Below are positions 1-7,404 of a stretch of DNA of 15,016 bases, in pieces. Source of the DNA: Chloroflexi bacterium UBA4736 (GTDB lineage: Bacteria > Chloroflexota > Dormibacteria > Dormibacterales > Dormibacteraceae). The notes beneath the pieces are model-generated. The model searched no databases, was not told where the DNA came from, and saw only the letters and a list, made by a program, of their open reading frames with translations. How positions within the stretch are numbered: position 1 is the first letter of the stretch; every line of letters starts with the position of its first letter. The position numbers and the translations under genes were made by a program. Location of the stretch: contig DHIW01000005.1 of the NCBI GenBank assembly GCA_002404015.1, forward strand, positions 1 through 15,016, given 5' to 3'.

Positions 1-27
1 TCGGGACAGGACAGGGGGGAGGGAGTT

Positions 28-1608
28 CTAGGTCGAAAGGGCGATGCCGCCGTCTTTTCGGGGGTCGCTGGCGCCCTCCAGCCGGCCGTCCTCGTGGACC
101 CGGATGGCCTGCGCCCTGGCGAAGTAGGAGTCGTAGCTGAACGGCCTCCGGTTGACGCGATAGCCGAGCCTGCCCAGGCCCTCGAGCACGTCGCCCGGGA
201 CCCTCTGCTCGGCCTGCACCACGTCGCCCTGAAAGTCGATCCGGGGCGAGCTGACCGCATTCACCGGATCCATGCCGTGGTCGACCATGTTCAGCAGGGA
301 CTGCAGAACCCCGGTCACGATCTTGGTCCCGCCCGGGGCGCCCAGCACGATCTCCAGGCGGTCGCCGGCGAACGCCATCGTCGGCACCATCATCGTCACC
401 CGGGTCTTGCCAGCCGCCAGCGAGTTGACGCGGTCGGGCCGGGGGTCGAAGCAGTTCAGGTAGTTGTTGTAGGTGAAGCCCAGGCCGGGCGTCACCACCC
501 CGCTGGAGGAGCCCAGGGTGTGCGTCAACGAGACCGCGTTGCCCTCGCCGTCCACGACGCAGACGTGGGTGGTGTTGGGGCTGTCGTGGGCGGCGCGAGC
601 CGCGGCCGCGTACTCCTTGGCGGCGAGCTGTTCGACTGGCACGTCGGCGAAGCGGGGGTCGGCCAGGTGGGCCTCCCGCTCGGCGACCGCCCAGCCCATC
701 GCCTCGACCCGGCGCCGAGCCGCCTCGAGCGACGGCCAGCCGGCCGCGCCGAGGTCGAACGCCTCCAGGTAGTTGAGCATCTGGAGCAGGGTCAGGCCCC
801 CGGCCGGCGGCCCGGCCGCCACCACCGTCCGACCTCGGTACGAGCCCCTGACCGGCTTCGACACGTACGGCGTGTATTCCGCCAGGTCGTCCGTGGTGAT
901 GAAGCCGCCGTTGGCCTGGAAGTCGGCCGCGATCTGGGCCGCGATGTCGCCCCTGTAGAAGTCCTCCGCCCCGAACTCCGCCAGCCGCTCCAGGGTCTGG
1001 GCGTAGTCGGGGTTCTCGATCAACTCCCCGACCGCGTACATGAGGCCGGCCTTGGTGTAGATCCGCTTCGACTCCGCGGTCCACTGCAGCCGGCGGTCAT
1101 AGGGCACGACGTCCGGGCCGTGGTCGACGAGCCAGTTGCCGGCCACGTTCCCCGTCACCGGGCAGCCGACACGGGCGACCTTGATCGCGGGCCGTAGCGC
1201 CTCTCGCCACGGCAGGCTGCCGAAGCGCCCGAGGGCCTCCGCCAGGCCCGCCACCGTTCCCGGCACGCCCACGCTCTGGTAGCCGGCGTCGTTCACCCAG
1301 CCTTCAAGCACGTAGCCGTACCGGTCGGCCGCCTCCCGGATGAAGATGGCCTCCCACTGGTGGGGGCTGACCTGGCGGCCGGCACGGGCGTAGAAGTCGA
1401 TGACGGTGTCGGTCCGGTCCTTCGCAGAGTGGACCAGCATCACGCCGGAGCCGCCGATGCCGCACATCTGGGGGTCGATTACGGCCTGGACGAAGGCCGT
1501 CACGACCGCGGCGTCGACAGCGTTGCCGCCGGCCCTCAGCACCTCGAGGCCGGCCTCGGCGGCCTGGGGCTGGGGGCAGACGATCATTCCCTTCCCGGTG
1601 CGAGCCAA
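28..1608 (-). CDS. Gamma-glutamyltransferase-family Ntn hydrolase with altered substrate site
   Basis: 526 aa, the usual length of a GGT precursor that cuts itself into two subunits. The self-cleavage and nucleophile site is NTTH at residues 345-348 (Thr346), followed by VVDGEGNAVSLTHTLG, and the oxyanion-hole PGG is at 425-427. Fold and autoprocessing are therefore supported. No signal peptide is visible, so it is probably cytoplasmic, unlike E. coli GGT. Residues that bind the gamma-glutamyl group in E. coli are replaced: the REtAP motif reads YARAG (73-77), TLN reads TLG (364-366), NNQMDDF reads NNYLNCF (381-387), and the SSM serine pair reads TMM (405-407). It may therefore be an amidase or acylase on another substrate. 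The start is TTG, 3 bases after the SDR stop, with GGAGGA nine bases upstream. It is the last gene of the eight-gene operon. Family call sure; exact reaction unknown. Confidence 0.88.
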   Translation of the reverse strand: MARTGKGMIVCPQPQAAEAGLEVLRAGGNAVDAAVVTAFVQAVIDPQMCGIGGSGVMLVHSAKDRTDTVIDFYARAGRQVSPHQWEAIFIREAADRYGYVLEGWVNDAGYQSVGVPGTVAGLAEALGRFGSLPWREALRPAIKVARVGCPVTGNVAGNWLVDHGPDVVPYDRRLQWTAESKRIYTKAGLMYAVGELIENPDYAQTLERLAEFGAEDFYRGDIAAQIAADFQANGGFITTDDLAEYTPYVSKPVRGSYRGRTVVAAGPPAGGLTLLQMLNYLEAFDLGAAGWPSLEAARRRVEAMGWAVAEREAHLADPRFADVPVEQLAAKEYAAAARAAHDSPNTTHVCVVDGEGNAVSLTHTLGSSSGVVTPGLGFTYNNYLNCFDPRPDRVNSLAAGKTRVTMMVPTMAFAGDRLEIVLGAPGGTKIVTGVLQSLLNMVDHGMDPVNAVSSPRIDFQGDVVQAEQRVPGDVLEGLGRLGYRVNRRPFSYDSYFARAQAIRVHEDGRLEGASDPRKDGGIALST

Positions 1609-1611
1609 GAT

Positions 1612-2358
1612 CTAGGGTCCTCCGCGAACGTACAGGGTCTGGCCGCTCACAAAGCTCGACTCGTCAGAGCAGAAGAACGCGATCGCGTTGGCGATGTCGA
1701 TCGGCAGCCCGGTCCGGCGCACCGGCGTGTTGGCGGCGGCCGCCTTCTTGAAGTCCTCCCAGTCGAGGCCCATCCGCTTGGCGGTGGCCTCGGTCATCCT
1801 GGTCTCCACGAACCCTGGGGCGACCGCGTTCACGTTGATGCCGAATGGCCCCAGCTCGATGGCCAGGGTGCGGGCCATGCCCTGCAGGCCGGCCTTCGCT
1901 GTCGTGTAGTTGGTCTGGCCGCGGTTGCCCAGGGCGGACGTCGAGGAGAGGAACACGATCTTGCCGTAACGGTTGGGCACCATCGCCTTCTGGGCCGCCT
2001 GGGCGGCCAGAAAGCTCCCCTTGAGGTGGGTGTCGATGACGCCGTCCCAGTCGTCTTCGGTCATCTTGTGGATCAGGTTGTCGCGGGTGATGCCGGCGCA
2101 GGCCACCAGGATGTCCAGCTTTCCGAAGCGGTCGACAGTCTTCTGGACGGCGGCCTCGACCTGGTCTCGCCGGGTGACGTCGCAGGCGATGGCCAGGGCG
2201 CGCTCGCCGAGCGGGCCGGCGACCTCGGCGGCCGGGCCCTCGTCCATGTCACAGACGGCGACCGAGGCGCCCTCCCGGGCGAACAGCTCGACGGTCGCGG
2301 CACCGATCCCGCGGCCGCCCCCCGTGATAAGGGCGACCCGGCCTTCAAAGCGTCCCAT
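1612..2358 (-). CDS. SDR-family dehydrogenase/reductase (FabG-like)
   Basis: 248 aa, classical short-chain dehydrogenase length. It has the Rossmann motif TGGGRGIG (12-19), the acidic residue after strand 2 (CDMDE, 36-40) that often favours NAD(H), CAG (87-89) in place of the usual NAG, and the catalytic Ser139, Tyr151 and Lys155 (NYTTAKAG). The C-terminal PGFVETRM region and the SGQTLYVRGG ending are typical. The conserved Asn of helix 4 is His111 (THLKG), as in many hydroxyacyl-CoA dehydrogenase-type SDRs. In this operon it most likely oxidises a 3-hydroxyacyl-CoA or reduces a keto intermediate, but SDR sequences predict substrates poorly. ATG start, abutting the DUF35 stop (TGAATG), with GAGGAG seven bases upstream. 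Confidence 0.92.
   Translation of the reverse strand: MGRFEGRVALITGGGRGIGAATVELFAREGASVAVCDMDEGPAAEVAGPLGERALAIACDVTRRDQVEAAVQKTVDRFGKLDILVACAGITRDNLIHKMTEDDWDGVIDTHLKGSFLAAQAAQKAMVPNRYGKIVFLSSTSALGNRGQTNYTTAKAGLQGMARTLAIELGPFGINVNAVAPGFVETRMTEATAKRMGLDWEDFKKAAAANTPVRRTGLPIDIANAIAFFCSDESSFVSGQTLYVRGGP
1618..1623 (-). promoter_or_regulatory. Shine-Dalgarno GGAGGA supporting a TTG start
   Basis: Minus-strand GGAGGA lies nine bases before the TTG at 1608 and inside the last codons of the SDR gene. It supports TTG as the start of the GGT-family gene rather than the internal ATG at residue 8, and suggests coupled translation of the two genes. Confidence 0.55.
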
Positions 2359-2751
2359 TCACGATCTCCTCTTGAAATACGGAAGCGGTGGCTCGCCGCG
2401 GAAGTCGACCTCGACCGGCATGCCGACCTGGACGCCGGCCGGCTCCACGTCGACCAGGCGCGTCATCAGCCGGGCGCCCTCCTCGAGGTCCACGAGGCCG
2501 ACCACGTAGGGGACCTCGTCCCGGAACTCGGGCGGCGCGCGATGGACGACGGTATAGGAATACACGGTCGCGCGACCCGAAGCGACCGCCCACTCCAGCG
2601 CGGATCCCCCGCAGTACGGGCAGATAACGCGCGGGTAGAAGACCCAGCGCTCGCAGTCCAGGCAGCGCTGGATCTCCAGCCGGCCCTCGGCCGCCGCCTT
2701 CCAGAAGGGAGCTGTGTCCGGGTCGAGGACCGGGTAGGGACGCTTCGCCAT
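2359..2751 (-). CDS. DUF35 zinc-ribbon/OB-fold protein, partner of the thiolase-like protein
   Basis: 130 aa. An N-terminal helical segment (FWKAAAEGRLEIQRC) leads into a rubredoxin-like zinc ribbon with Cys30, Cys33, Cys44 and Cys47 (CLDC...CPYC), followed by an OB fold (about 55-118; VYSYTVVHRAPPEF, then PYVVGLVDLEEGARL). This is the standard DUF35 (OB-fold acyl-CoA-associated) layout. Such proteins are nearly always encoded beside thiolase-like proteins and form complexes with them. In steroid breakdown the DUF35 domain of ChsH2 is needed for the Ltp2 aldolase. Here the thiolase-like gene ends three bases upstream, which fits an obligate complex. No enzyme activity of its own is implied. 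ATG start; the Shine-Dalgarno signal is weak, so translation probably depends on coupling. Confidence 0.92.
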   Translation of the reverse strand: MAKRPYPVLDPDTAPFWKAAAEGRLEIQRCLDCERWVFYPRVICPYCGGSALEWAVASGRATVYSYTVVHRAPPEFRDEVPYVVGLVDLEEGARLMTRLVDVEPAGVQVGMPVEVDFRGEPPLPYFKRRS

Positions 2752-2754
2752 CGA

Positions 2755-3894
2755 TCAGTCCAGGCCCAGCACGAGCGTGGCGGCGGAGCTGAGCACCCCG
2801 CCGGTGCCGTTTGCGAGCGCCAGCCGGGCGTCGTCCACCTGGCGCTCCCCAGACTCGCCGCGGAGCTGGCGGGTGGCCTCGATGATCGTGAAGATGCCGT
2901 ACATGCCGGGGTGGCAGTAGGAGAGGCCGCCGCCGTTGGTGTTCATCGGGAAGTTGCCCCCGGGCGCGGTCCGCTGGCCGGCGACGAACGCGCCGCTCTC
3001 GCCGCGGCCGCAGAAGCCCAGGGCCTCCAGCGTCAGCAGCACCGTGATGGTGAAGGAGTCATAGATCTCGACCACGTCCATGTCCTCGGGCCGCGTGCCG
3101 GAGGTCGCGAAGGCCATGCGGCCGCTCAGCTCGGCCGGCGTGGTGGTGAGGTCGGGCATGGAGCTGATGGTGTGGTGGGTGTGGGCCTCGCCGTGGCCGA
3201 GGATCCAGACCGGCGGCTTGGCCAGGTCGCGCGCGCGTTCCTCGGAGACGATCACCACCGCCCCGCCGCCGTCGGTCACCAGGCAGCAGTCCAGGAGGTG
3301 GAGGGGCTCCGAGATCCAGCGCGAGGCGAGCACGTCCTCGATGCTGATGGGCTCGCGCATGAACGCCCTCGGGTTCAGCGCCGCCCACTTGCGGGTTGCG
3401 ACGGCCACCTCGGCCAGCTGCTCGGCGGTCGTCCCGTACTCGTGCATGTGCCGGGTCGCCGCCAGCGCGTAGGCGCCGACCGGCGTGGGCAGGCCCCAGA
3501 TCCGCTCGAACTGGGTGGGCCCGGCGACCGGCCCGCTCGCCCCCAGGATCCGGCCGCCCTGCGTGCGCTGGCGGCTGGCGTACGTGATCAGCGCCACGCT
3601 GCAGTCGCCGTTGGCGATGGCCTGCGCGGCGTGGCCCGCGTGGGCGACGAAGGAGGCCCCCCCGATGTTGGTGCTGTCGGTGTGCCGGGGCGTGATCCCC
3701 AGGTACTCGGCCATCAGCATGCTGGAGGCGTACGTGCCCTCGATCCCGGTCGTGAACATGCCGTCCACGTCGCGCAGGGAGAGTCCGGCTTCGGCCAGGG
3801 CCGCGGCGGCCGCCCTGGCCTGCATCTGGAGGACGGTCTGGTCGGGCACCTCGCCCAGGTCGGACTCGGCGACGCCGGCGATCGCCGACCTCAC
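2755..3894 (-). CDS. Thiolase-like protein lacking the catalytic Cys (Ltp2-type aldolase candidate)
   Basis: 379 aa, the length of SCP2-thiolase/lipid-transfer-type proteins. The position of the nucleophilic Cys of true thiolases (NxxCxS) reads NIGGAS (76-81), with Gly79 in place of Cys, so ordinary thiolysis is unlikely. Other landmarks remain: VTDGGGAVVIVS (206-217), VEIYDSF (275-281), and NTNGGGLSYCHPGMYG (318-333) with His328. Tyr278 and Tyr326 lie in the two regions where, as I recall, Ltp2-type retro-aldolases carry functional tyrosines; numbering needs an alignment. Known family members cleave side-chain beta-hydroxyacyl-CoA, releasing a short acyl-CoA, together with a DUF35 partner. 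That partner is the next gene, three bases downstream. GTG start overlapping the synthetase stop by four bases (GTGA). Confidence 0.87.
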   Translation of the reverse strand: MRSAIAGVAESDLGEVPDQTVLQMQARAAAAALAEAGLSLRDVDGMFTTGIEGTYASSMLMAEYLGITPRHTDSTNIGGASFVAHAGHAAQAIANGDCSVALITYASRQRTQGGRILGASGPVAGPTQFERIWGLPTPVGAYALAATRHMHEYGTTAEQLAEVAVATRKWAALNPRAFMREPISIEDVLASRWISEPLHLLDCCLVTDGGGAVVIVSEERARDLAKPPVWILGHGEAHTHHTISSMPDLTTTPAELSGRMAFATSGTRPEDMDVVEIYDSFTITVLLTLEALGFCGRGESGAFVAGQRTAPGGNFPMNTNGGGLSYCHPGMYGIFTIIEATRQLRGESGERQVDDARLALANGTGGVLSSAATLVLGLD

Positions 3895-5981
3895 CGCAGG
3901 ACCACCAGCGCATCGCCTGCCAGCGCGCCGTCGGCGAGCGCGAAGAGAGGGTTGATGTCCAGGGCCAGCAGCCGGTCGCCGAAGTCGAGCGCGAGCTCGC
4001 CCAGCTGGACGAGCACCGCCGCCAGCGCGCCCCGGTCGGCCTCGGGACGACCGCGGGCGCCTCTCAGGAGTTGGGCTCCCTTCAGCTCCTCAAGCATCTC
4101 CAGCGCGCCGCGGGCGTCCAGCGGCGGCAGGCGCAGGCTGACGTCCGCCAGCGTCTCGGCGAATATCCCCCCGAGCCCGACCAGCACCACCGGCCCGAAT
4201 TGGGGGTCCCGGTTGACGCCCGCGATCAGCTCGACGACCGGCGCCACCTGGCGGGCGACCAAGACGCCCTCGACCCGAGCCCCCGGCACACAGCGGCTCA
4301 CCTCCGCGAAGGCTTCCTCGACCTCGGCCACGGACTTGAGGCCGAGCTTCACGCCCCCGACCTCTGTCTTGTGTGGGATGTCCAGCGACTGCACCTTGAC
4401 GACGACCGGGAACCCGATCTCCCTGGCCGCCGCCGCGGCCTCGGCCGCGGTCTGGGCCAGCCACTCGGCCGGGATGCCGATCCCGTAGGCCTCCAGCAGC
4501 CGCTTGCTGGCCACCTCGGAAAGGGTGCCCGACCAGCCCTCCGCCAGCGGCGGCGGATGGCGAGCCACGGACTTCGGCAGCTCCCGGGGCCGCCGGCTCA
4601 GCGCCTGCCCGTAGAAGACCGCATGGTCGAGCGCCTTGACGCCCTGGGCGAGGCCGTTCGCGAAGTGGAGGCCGTGCTTGACCAGCGTCTCCCGGCCGAA
4701 CGGCGTGAGGTCGCCGGGCACGGTGGCCGCCAGCGCCGTGAAGATCGGCGCCTGCCGCACGGACTGGGCCAGCGCCGCCAGCCGCTCCTCGGCCGCCCCC
4801 GGGTTGGCGCCCGGGTCGCGGGGCGGGTCGGTGTTGATCAGGACAGCGTCGTAGTTGCCCTCCGCGATCACAGCGTCCACGCAGGCGGCGAGCAGGCCGG
4901 GCTCGTTCACGATCACGCCCGTCGTGTCTAAGGGGTTCTGGGGCGTGCCGAAAACGGGCAGCAGCTCGGCCAGCCGGGCCTTGGTCGCCGGCGAGAAGTC
5001 CGGCATCTCGACGCGCGTCCCGTGGGCCAGGTCCGACACCAGGCCGCAGGCTCCGCCCGAGGTGGTCACCACCGCCGTGCGGCCGCCGGTGGGCCAGCCG
5101 GCCGCATCGAGCATGGCGCAGGTCTCCACGAGCTCCTCCAGGCTGTCGACCCTGGTCACGCCCTTCTGCCGGAAGACCGCCTCCGCGACCGCGTCAGCCC
5201 CGGCCAGGGAGCCCGTGTGGGCGATGACCGAGCGGGCCGCCACCTCGGACCGTCCGACCTTCAGGATCACGATCGGCTTGCCCGCCTGGAGCGCCGCGTC
5301 GGCGGCCGCCAAGAAGCCGGTGGGGTCGCGGATGCCCTCGAGCAGCGCGCCCATCACGTGGACCTCGGGGCGGCGCACGAACTCGGCCAGGAAGTCGCTC
5401 CCGGTGACCATGGCCTCGTTGCCGATGGAGACCGCGTGGGCGAGCCCGATCCCCCGCTGCTGGGCCAGCCGGTGGAAATGCAGCAGCATCGCCCCGCTCT
5501 GGCTGATCAGCCCGACCCCGCCCGCCAGGAGCGGCGGCGCCAGCTGAAGGCCGTAGGCCGGCACGCGGTCGTGATAGTTGACGAAGCCCAGGCAGTTGGG
5601 ACCAAGCAGGGTGATCCCCAGCTGGCGGCAGCGCTCCACCAGGTGCTGCTCGCGCTGCGCCCCCTCGGGGCCCACCTCCTTGAACCCGGCGGTCAGCATC
5701 ACGACGCTCGGGACGCCTTTGCGGCCGCAGTCCTCGATCACGGCATCCGCGGCGCCCGTACCGGTCATGACCCAGGCGCAGTCCACGTCATCGGGGACGG
5801 CCGCCAGCGAGAGGTGACAGGGCATCCCGAACTGCTCCGCCCGGGTCGGGTGGACCAGGTGGAGGCGGCCCTGGAAGCCGAGGTTCGCGAAGTTGGCGAC
5901 TAGCGCCTGGGACCAGGACGAGGTCTCTGTGGCGCCGACCAGCGCGATGGAGCGCGGCGAGAGCAGGGCGCCGATGTCCAT
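3891..5981 (-). CDS. ADP-forming acyl-CoA synthetase (acetate-CoA ligase family, alpha-beta fusion)
   Basis: 696 aa, the expected size of the single-chain NDP-forming acyl-CoA synthetase. Order of domains: CoA-binding Rossmann fold (about 1-135, SIALVGA and LGPNCLGF), succinyl-CoA-ligase-like domains (about 150-465) with SQSG (160-163) and the phosphohistidine loop AHTGSLAG (His255), then an ATP-grasp domain (about 485-696) with VVVKV and the second conserved His537 in IPHKTEVGG. The enzyme joins an organic acid to CoA with ATP, giving ADP and phosphate through phosphohistidine intermediates, and is reversible. Substrates in this family range from acetate to aryl, branched and dicarboxylic acids, and the sequence does not tell which. 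Here it probably loads the pathway substrate, or recovers ATP from the product. It overlaps both neighbours (TGATG upstream, GTGA downstream), so translational coupling is likely. Confidence 0.92.
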   Translation of the reverse strand: MDIGALLSPRSIALVGATETSSWSQALVANFANLGFQGRLHLVHPTRAEQFGMPCHLSLAAVPDDVDCAWVMTGTGAADAVIEDCGRKGVPSVVMLTAGFKEVGPEGAQREQHLVERCRQLGITLLGPNCLGFVNYHDRVPAYGLQLAPPLLAGGVGLISQSGAMLLHFHRLAQQRGIGLAHAVSIGNEAMVTGSDFLAEFVRRPEVHVMGALLEGIRDPTGFLAAADAALQAGKPIVILKVGRSEVAARSVIAHTGSLAGADAVAEAVFRQKGVTRVDSLEELVETCAMLDAAGWPTGGRTAVVTTSGGACGLVSDLAHGTRVEMPDFSPATKARLAELLPVFGTPQNPLDTTGVIVNEPGLLAACVDAVIAEGNYDAVLINTDPPRDPGANPGAAEERLAALAQSVRQAPIFTALAATVPGDLTPFGRETLVKHGLHFANGLAQGVKALDHAVFYGQALSRRPRELPKSVARHPPPLAEGWSGTLSEVASKRLLEAYGIGIPAEWLAQTAAEAAAAAREIGFPVVVKVQSLDIPHKTEVGGVKLGLKSVAEVEEAFAEVSRCVPGARVEGVLVARQVAPVVELIAGVNRDPQFGPVVLVGLGGIFAETLADVSLRLPPLDARGALEMLEELKGAQLLRGARGRPEADRGALAAVLVQLGELALDFGDRLLALDINPLFALADGALAGDALVVLR

Positions 5982-6643
5982 CAGGGATGCGCCGCCACGT
6001 AGCTCGGGTAGGCGCCGGCCATCTCCTCCAGGATCGGGCCCCGCAGCAGCTCCAGCTCGGCCTCGCTGGGAGGGGACGTCTCGTGCGCGTCAGCCCGCGC
6101 CGCCAGCTCGAAGCCGGTGGCGGCCCGCACCGACTCGACCGACTCGCCCGGGTGGTACGACGCGAGCTCGAGGCGGCCCGTCTCGGGGTGCGGCTTGAGC
6201 ACGGCCTTCGGCGTGACCACGAAGTCGGGCCGACCGGCGGCGGTCACGAAGTCGACCTCCTCCACGAAGACGCGCGGCGAGTGCTCCAGCCGGAAGAGGA
6301 TCACCCGCCCCACGACCGGGTAGAGGACCGCGGAGCCGAAGGCGCCCGCGAAGCGGCGCTCGGGGTGCGCGTAGTCACCCAGGACGTGCAGGTTGATCCG
6401 GGCCTGGGCGTCGATCTGGATGCCGGACAGGAAGAAAAGGTCGAGCTGGCCGCGCTGAGCGAAGTCGAAGAACTCCTTGCTGCCGATGAAGGCCACGGCG
6501 CCGCCGAGGCCGGGGCTGCGCAGGCGGAGATTGGGCGCGTGCAGGCGCCTGGCCAGCAGCACGCCGGCCGTCGGGACGGGGGAGTTGACCCCGATCCCCA
6601 CCGCCTCGCCGTCCCGCACCCCGCGCGCGATCACGGCGGCCAT
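5981..6643 (-). CDS. CoA-transferase family I, subunit B (IpdB/GctB-like)
   Basis: 220 aa. The pattern fits the beta subunit of family I CoA transferases of the glutaconate CoA-transferase/IpdB type: an N-terminal strand-helix unit (GEAVGIGVNSPVPTAGVLLARRL), a central QIDAQARINLHVLGDYAHPERRFAGAFG-type region (about 76-103), and SPRVFVEEVDFVT (122-134). I cannot find the usual beta-subunit SENG-type motif with its catalytic glutamate; that region reads RSPGLGGAV (42-50). IpdAB of actinobacterial steroid degradation has this fold but works as a ring-opening hydrolase, so this pair may not transfer CoA either. It starts eight bases after the subunit A stop and ends in a one-base TGATG overlap with the synthetase. 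Heterodimer with subunit A inferred. Confidence 0.85.
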   Translation of the reverse strand: MAAVIARGVRDGEAVGIGVNSPVPTAGVLLARRLHAPNLRLRSPGLGGAVAFIGSKEFFDFAQRGQLDLFFLSGIQIDAQARINLHVLGDYAHPERRFAGAFGSAVLYPVVGRVILFRLEHSPRVFVEEVDFVTAAGRPDFVVTPKAVLKPHPETGRLELASYHPGESVESVRAATGFELAARADAHETSPPSEAELELLRGPILEEMAGAYPSYVAAHP

Positions 6644-6650
6644 CAGCTCG

Positions 6651-7379
6651 TCAGCGCTGAAGCGCGCGGGCCCGCTCCTCCCGGTAGGCCGCTGTCTCGG
6701 CCTCTTCGTCCAGGGCCGGCGCCAGCGTCAGCGCGGCCAGGTAGGCGGCCGGCACCAGCTGCTCGTTGGGGCCGAGACGGTCGGTGGCGCCGGCCTCGAC
6801 GTGCTCCACCGACATGATCACCGTGCGTGACGCCTGGATCAGCAGCCGGTCGTCGTAGAGGGTGCTGATGACCGCATTGCCCTCGGGGTCGGCGCGGCCG
6901 GCGTGCACCAGGGCGAAGTCGGGACGTAGGGCCGGGACCAGGGCCACCCGGCGGCCCGCCTGGAAGGGGTCGTCCACCTCCCGGAAGTCCTCGCGCACGC
7001 GCATCAGATCGCTCCCGATCAGGCCAGGGACCGGCGTGAAGGAGACGCCGCTGGCGCCGGCCTGGAGGGCCATCAGCATCGCCGGACAGGTCCAGTCGCG
7101 GACCCTGAGGCGACCGCTCTCGACAGCGTCCGCGAAAGCCGGCGCCTGGCCCCACTCGCCCAGGTCCACGCCCGAGGACTCCACCACGGAGGCGCAGCCG
7201 GCTGCGACCAGGAGCTCCATGCCGAGCATGCCGGTCGGCGACGCCACCAGGTGCAGGTCGCGCCGGCCCTGGCGGATCAGCTCGTGGATCAGGCCCAGCG
7301 CCGCCGGCCGGCCGATGCCCACCGACGCCCCGTCGGGCACCAGGGCCGCTGCGGCCGCCAGGTCGATCAGCGCGGGCAC
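6651..7379 (-). CDS. CoA-transferase family I, subunit A (IpdA/GctA-like)
   Basis: 242 aa, shorter than typical GctA (about 320). Visible features are the N-terminal glycine-rich strand (VPDGASVGIGRPAALGLIHELI), DLHLVASPTGMLGMELLVAAG, the GASGVSFTPVPGLIGSDL stretch (108-125) typical of subunit A, and ALVHAGRADPEGNAVIS (156-172). It should pair with the next gene to form one enzyme acting on an acyl-CoA: CoA transfer, or hydrolytic ring opening as in IpdAB. The only in-frame start after the preceding stop is GTG, and no Shine-Dalgarno is visible. The gene begins 25 bases after the crotonase stop, the widest gap in the operon apart from its promoter. The crotonase-A-B order matches the echA20-ipdA-ipdB arrangement known from mycobacteria, though such gene sets also occur in unrelated pathways. 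Confidence 0.85.
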   Translation of the reverse strand: MPALIDLAAAAALVPDGASVGIGRPAALGLIHELIRQGRRDLHLVASPTGMLGMELLVAAGCASVVESSGVDLGEWGQAPAFADAVESGRLRVRDWTCPAMLMALQAGASGVSFTPVPGLIGSDLMRVREDFREVDDPFQAGRRVALVPALRPDFALVHAGRADPEGNAVISTLYDDRLLIQASRTVIMSVEHVEAGATDRLGPNEQLVPAAYLAALTLAPALDEEAETAAYREERARALQR

Positions 7380-7404
7380 GCGCCTATGTTCGCAGTTTCA
7401 CCCA

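Noticed and set aside
94..1197. Plus-strand open frame opposite the GGT-family gene
   Set aside because: Low-complexity translation without motifs; it is a mirror of the real minus-strand codons.
1360..4488. Plus-strand open frame of about 1042 codons opposite the SDR, DUF35, thiolase-like and synthetase genes
   Set aside because: Its translation is rich in Gly, Ala, Arg, His and Asp with no domain, and it crosses four well-supported genes on the other strand. Long antisense frames are expected in GC-rich coding DNA.
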